From: a virus
IMG/VR virus record: IMGVR_UViG_3300036466_000106
Coordinates: 1-38,700 of that record
Reading direction: 5' to 3' (one strand)
Length of the DNA stretch: 38,700 bases
Both the position numbers and the translations under genes were made by a program. This document shows positions 37,301 through 38,700 of the stretch, piece by piece; position 1 is the first letter of the stretch, and each line of letters starts with the position of its first letter. The notes under the pieces were generated by a model that worked only from the letters and a program-made list of their open reading frames with translations, made no database searches and was not told where the DNA came from.

Positions 37301-37688
37301 AGCCACTACACCCAGTTTAGTGTTTGGTAGTAACGGTGGACTTATTGATATATCTCTCACAGGTTCCTTCTCAGGGGGGTTCTTCCGGATGGATAGAACA
37401 ATACCCGCAGGAAGTGGTGACACGTCATTCACTATACTCCTAGAGAGGAATATGGGTGGTATATGGTCCACTGTTGCTGCACTGGAGGGCACAGGTGAGT
37501 GGGAAATAGTAGCAGAGGGGGTTGACAGAATAGGAAGTACGAATTGTAGTGGATCTTTGACGTATACAGATCCACTACAGAGTACAGACCAAAGAGTGTA
37601 TAGGGCGAGGATGATTACCCGTAATAGTGGGGCTGTAGTTATAACAAGGCAATCAATATCAATCGTGACATCGGAGTTTAACAGTTGA
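31341..37688 (+). CDS. gpJ-like tail tip protein / central fibre
   Basis: 2115 aa, nearly twice lambda gpJ (1132 aa). The N-terminal 500 residues form the hub part (DVISLGPVGGIQRVYLDE, then SPAWNAMAVLTDGLWGG, KIDITSFDELHKYSQEMV). Residues about 730-1050 hold fibronectin III-like repeats, and about 1140-1180 short coiled coils (RITDAEGRITDAESE). Further helical segments and a DUF1983-like part cover about 1350-1750, with a small Cys loop at C1613-C1628. The C-terminus has a GADGESGAGFYGS joint and beta-rich receptor-binding type sequence. It contacts the cell surface and probably decides host range together with the next gene. Confidence 0.9.
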   Translation: MFDSKPVRYKVQPTETPPEGFDHELYKIRGQKVVYGSKSNSHFVDVISLGPVGGIQRVYLDETPLTVGEFPQSKMYFHDGRGSSLPWDGNFKYVERTIQIGKQADITDVGEGNFSTTTFNRKVTSLGVVGLRVNFTSPSFTHKDDKNREKTAKARFSVTALNPDGSVAAHGSTRYTDFSAKNPTAIQVTLDAPSGFESSLWEYRVEMEVRGNYYRTSVNGGWTAATVTEIYRDTQKYDKISYASGTIVASDVSGKIPKRQYLVDGYQVLVPVYQTIGQEQVLTGDFSRSTSDSPAWNAMAVLTDGLWGGNLPIDKIDITSFDELHKYSQEMVGGSKRHSFSQYVIKADNYYKLASEIVGSADAKLYEDTSGRIGVIIDRQIPERRIITTYDIVGGSVKRTTVSDNKKINFVEAEFEDQDNVYKKTIIYDQNQDAINKYGVVSKKLKLDNCTREAEARRAIRKLLITSQIATSSYVFKVGHAHEDIQIGEVVELYDRLHSNINYCGKVVKEGSTTTKINIDPRTPIDLTGLSSPVFTVDNGRGVPTKIAIQSWTPQSITLVSPLPTLLEDFTSFGVDDADVEGVKPTLIKVLGVDDSNGVLSVEGVEYNDSLYSHVENGTPLVVHKYRYTPSQTQQDILNLTIQQNLGGITATWGAIVGGYEYGYTWEFTPIGEDNSRVVSSGIVSSPSSSVNNPLEEGVYSIRVFPVLAGQQAGQPISETISISATAGSVLPSPTNLKVLLPDGTPSSEYFSDEFMVSWDQVEESGGTTLSHFKLRIAQGVIQKEVIVSGQDRSHFFSSDELTDFFGEYERTFDLEVLAVDSEVRSTGLAQLTTTNIAPPAPNVTVEDIGSLQLSYSPSIPSDVVGAIARMWEGTDINEAPPVGYKEVISSTPQTITIPDGLILTDGTPYVFNITWVDAFGESTNKAKQVISFDPDIVIPVPPELTTVTPVDSQTVVVNFTHDGTYLSKIKLSYQRVGTDTWVELAEVFNIPQTGGNNDYDQLTDTGFIRVSGLVRNFEYNFKVVAANVDSPYSPESNIVTGSPYIDAATGGELGDLTDLVNNINDDFLLRISSEEISRKDTDKALFDTAAASVQLRRDLDSGMSGLTDAVFEVDPSNGQIRNRAFSYTDNAFSEANLLIDGVNSEVAIQAGRITDAEGRITDAESEISVQAGQIALKASYTEVNEIVAGAIDAILPVYSFGFFNSSEGWSAVNGTLTPATSKISLTWGDIENQALNYSADENPFISVSIERTDGTGWSGDLVVSFDSAPDQTYSGVILPVEAGGVVVRNLNLSGEPTYTGTVTGIRLKLGTSVSDTFDISSITIGKPSAAQESLEGITVQVNQLGIDIDAVEGSLSNYVTTAFYTANSVTFNNLDVTLDGADAIISLKATQQELDNNGTLSKANDAAIWIDASESNITQVVSSYNAQVGGIDDQISGLNDQYSAVQSEIDASLGLIRDQAVSINRLGNKDKDVEKNAFYAATQLLKQRDGLLEVGESVATADRQLQSLTDDVSALSQEVVELTASVGSEFGQIDAIFTNLNRVIANETSARVSNDTLMSASVQENSSEIVRSNQAIVDETNARVSAISQLTAQVNEDIALVDQSAKAAIGYCVIGGNPSSQETKSLCEAAGGTWINSTLATATRTVQVSSGGNTATVGDFYESYIDLEGNVNGKAVIGVDVNGTWTGMSVVGGNNYNKITFKGDAVEFQTAAGVPALYWNSADNVWVFNGRLVVGGYQVDGENDIRALDGDTIYEVYQYSVNGSTNWHTNYTTGDLYRRTATVINGVTGSWSAAARITGLDGADGESGAGFYGSVYTAIDWTASTANSRFTSLVGRAPVKLDIFTQTRSDGTDSQARQYNGSSWVSVALQVNGSIVAKDTIAGDRLVAGTEISAPVIKGGSFELVGTTYLKYQSSTPFGPHNLIEWYGPKLNGVTWNTTTSRPIPSGMAKSNATTYFDSSGKAFFGGGIIAGDLRNAITTTENSSTATTPSLVFGSNGGLIDISLTGSFSGGFFRMDRTIPAGSGDTSFTILLERNMGGIWSTVAALEGTGEWEIVAEGVDRIGSTNCSGSLTYTDPLQSTDQRVYRARMITRNSGAVVITRQSISIVTSEFNS

Positions 37689-37730
37689 TACAACCACAAG
37701 GATGTGGTCAACATAAAATAGGAGAAATAA

Positions 37731-38700
37731 ATGACTTGGTTCACAGCAACATCGGTAACGATCTCTAACGGGTCAACAGTAGTCAGCGTTAATGCTGGAG
37801 ATGACATAGCAATAGCACAAGTGGCGGGTGGATTAATTGTAGGCCAAAACCCCCCAGTTGAAATTAAAAGAACATATTTAGATGGTGGAGGGGCTAAGAA
37901 AATTGAGCTTAGAAGCGCTTGGCCTTATGCTACACAGACAAACCAAGCAGCAGTGGCATTCCCTACTGATGGAGACTTAGCTGCTGCTACAGCGGTATTG
38001 AAGCAGCTTATTGATGGGTTCACCATCGCATCCCAAGTTGAGTCAGAAGCAGGAACTGATAATACTAAGTTGATGACACCATTAAGGACTAAGCAAGCCA
38101 TCACAGCTAATGCTACAACATACCTAAAGACATCAGATATTGTCCAAGTTGAGGGGACTGCTACAAATAAAGTAATGAGTCAAGCAGCAGTTAAGACCAG
38201 CTTAGATAGTATTAAGGCTATGGTTGATAAGGCCACACCTTACTCATCAGCTATTTGGAATCAAAACTCTGACACCATGTCCGGTGAGGGTGTTCAAAAT
38301 GGTGTGACAAAGGTGCACTCTTCAATGCGAAGATGTTTGTTGTTAGATAATGGAACAGTGAATTACTACCTAGATGCAAATAATTCAGCACTCAAAGAAG
38401 ATGGAACAGCTTCCGTACTCACAGGTGCTCATGGGCAGGTGATGGTAGAAATACCTAAATGCTATGTGAAGGCTGTCTACATACAAGGTGGGAGTTCTCC
38501 AATTATTGAGTGGTCAGTTAGCGCTGAACCTAAACTTGGCTATGTTGTCCACCCTGCCTTTACTAAAGATGGCAATCTAGTTTACAGCAAACAGCTTGGC
38601 ATGTGGCACTATGAAAACGTAACCAAAGAGCTAGACTATATTTATGTTGGTGCATATCAAGCAAGTGTATATGATGTATCTGCAAGTGATTATATTGATG
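37731..38700 (+). CDS. Tail fibre / receptor-binding protein (partial, runs off right edge)
   Basis: Open from ATG 37731 to the last base (323 codons, no stop). GGAG lies 7 nt before the ATG. The N-terminal 90 residues (MTWFTATSVTISNGSTVV..., then EIKRTYLDGGGAKKIEL) resemble a fibre anchor domain. Residues about 120-170 carry TKLMTPLRTKQAI and ATNKVMSQAAVKTSL, typical fibre shaft repeats. The distal part (GAHGQVMVEIPKCYVKAVYI, LGYVVHPAFTKDG, YIYVGAYQASVYD) is the common tail fibre tip sequence preceding a C-terminal receptor domain. It would bind the tip protein made by the preceding gene. Confidence 0.82.
   Translation, partial: MTWFTATSVTISNGSTVVSVNAGDDIAIAQVAGGLIVGQNPPVEIKRTYLDGGGAKKIELRSAWPYATQTNQAAVAFPTDGDLAAATAVLKQLIDGFTIASQVESEAGTDNTKLMTPLRTKQAITANATTYLKTSDIVQVEGTATNKVMSQAAVKTSLDSIKAMVDKATPYSSAIWNQNSDTMSGEGVQNGVTKVHSSMRRCLLLDNGTVNYYLDANNSALKEDGTASVLTGAHGQVMVEIPKCYVKAVYIQGGSSPIIEWSVSAEPKLGYVVHPAFTKDGNLVYSKQLGMWHYENVTKELDYIYVGAYQASVYDVSASDYID

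Noticed and set aside
37208-37807. 199-aa minus-strand frame across the fibre gene junction
   Set aside because: Antisense to the end of the gpJ-like gene and start of the fibre gene; no supporting start signal.
37731-38700. Diversity-generating retroelement near the fibre gene
   Set aside because: No reverse transcriptase, template repeat or accessory gene is present in the window.
1-38700. CRISPR array, integrase, transposase or lysogeny genes
   Set aside because: No direct repeat array, recombinase motif or repressor was seen in any frame.

Overview
The window is one arm-to-arm stretch of a lytic tailed-phage genome, almost certainly a long-tailed siphovirus of a Gram-negative, probably marine gammaproteobacterial host. 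The host is inferred only from gene style (lambda-like tail tip genes, low-GC codon use) and is not shown directly. No integrase, repressor or host gene is seen. The gene content joins two lineages: a T7-like replication and transcription set, and a siphovirus head and tail set with a long tape measure and a lambda-type tail tip.

Left part (1-6515, minus strand): an operon reading leftward out of a divergent control region at 6516-6751. It encodes a T7 gp4-like primase-helicase, a Dda/RecD2-like SF1B helicase and a T7-like family A DNA polymerase. The polymerase gene is split by a 778-nt group I intron carrying an HNH endonuclease gene. The intron sits exactly between the His and Asp codons of catalytic motif C (HDE). 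Exon 2 runs off the left edge.

Middle (6752-12198, plus strand): a complete single-subunit T7-like RNA polymerase, a small acidic protein, a DUF3223/HNH-like protein, and a 434-aa protein with the A, B and C motifs of a minimal superfamily A polymerase, resembling the TV-Pol family. The phage would then carry three distinct superfamily A polymerases. A non-coding block with dyad symmetries and a strong terminator precedes the packaging genes.

Right part (12515-38700, plus strand): small terminase, then large terminase split by a second group I intron (1107 nt, with its own HNH gene) inside the Walker A codons. A 720-nt structured non-coding region with a tRNA-like fold follows. Then come portal, XkdF-like protease, Val/Glu-rich scaffold, major capsid protein, a terminator, connector/neck genes, tail tube, G/GT tail chaperones with a classic -1 frameshift site and hairpin, a 1199-aa tape measure, gpM-, gpL-, JAB- and gpI-like tip proteins, a 2115-aa gpJ-like tip protein, and a tail fibre open at the right edge.

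The logic is probably this: host sigma70 polymerase reads the RNA polymerase gene first, and the phage enzyme then serves the late rightward genes. The DNA polymerase and terminase, the catalytic cores of replication and packaging, can be made only after intron self-splicing. The most notable points are the two introns placed in active-site codons, the TV-Pol-like protein, the frameshift signal and the structured non-coding RNA region between terL and portal.
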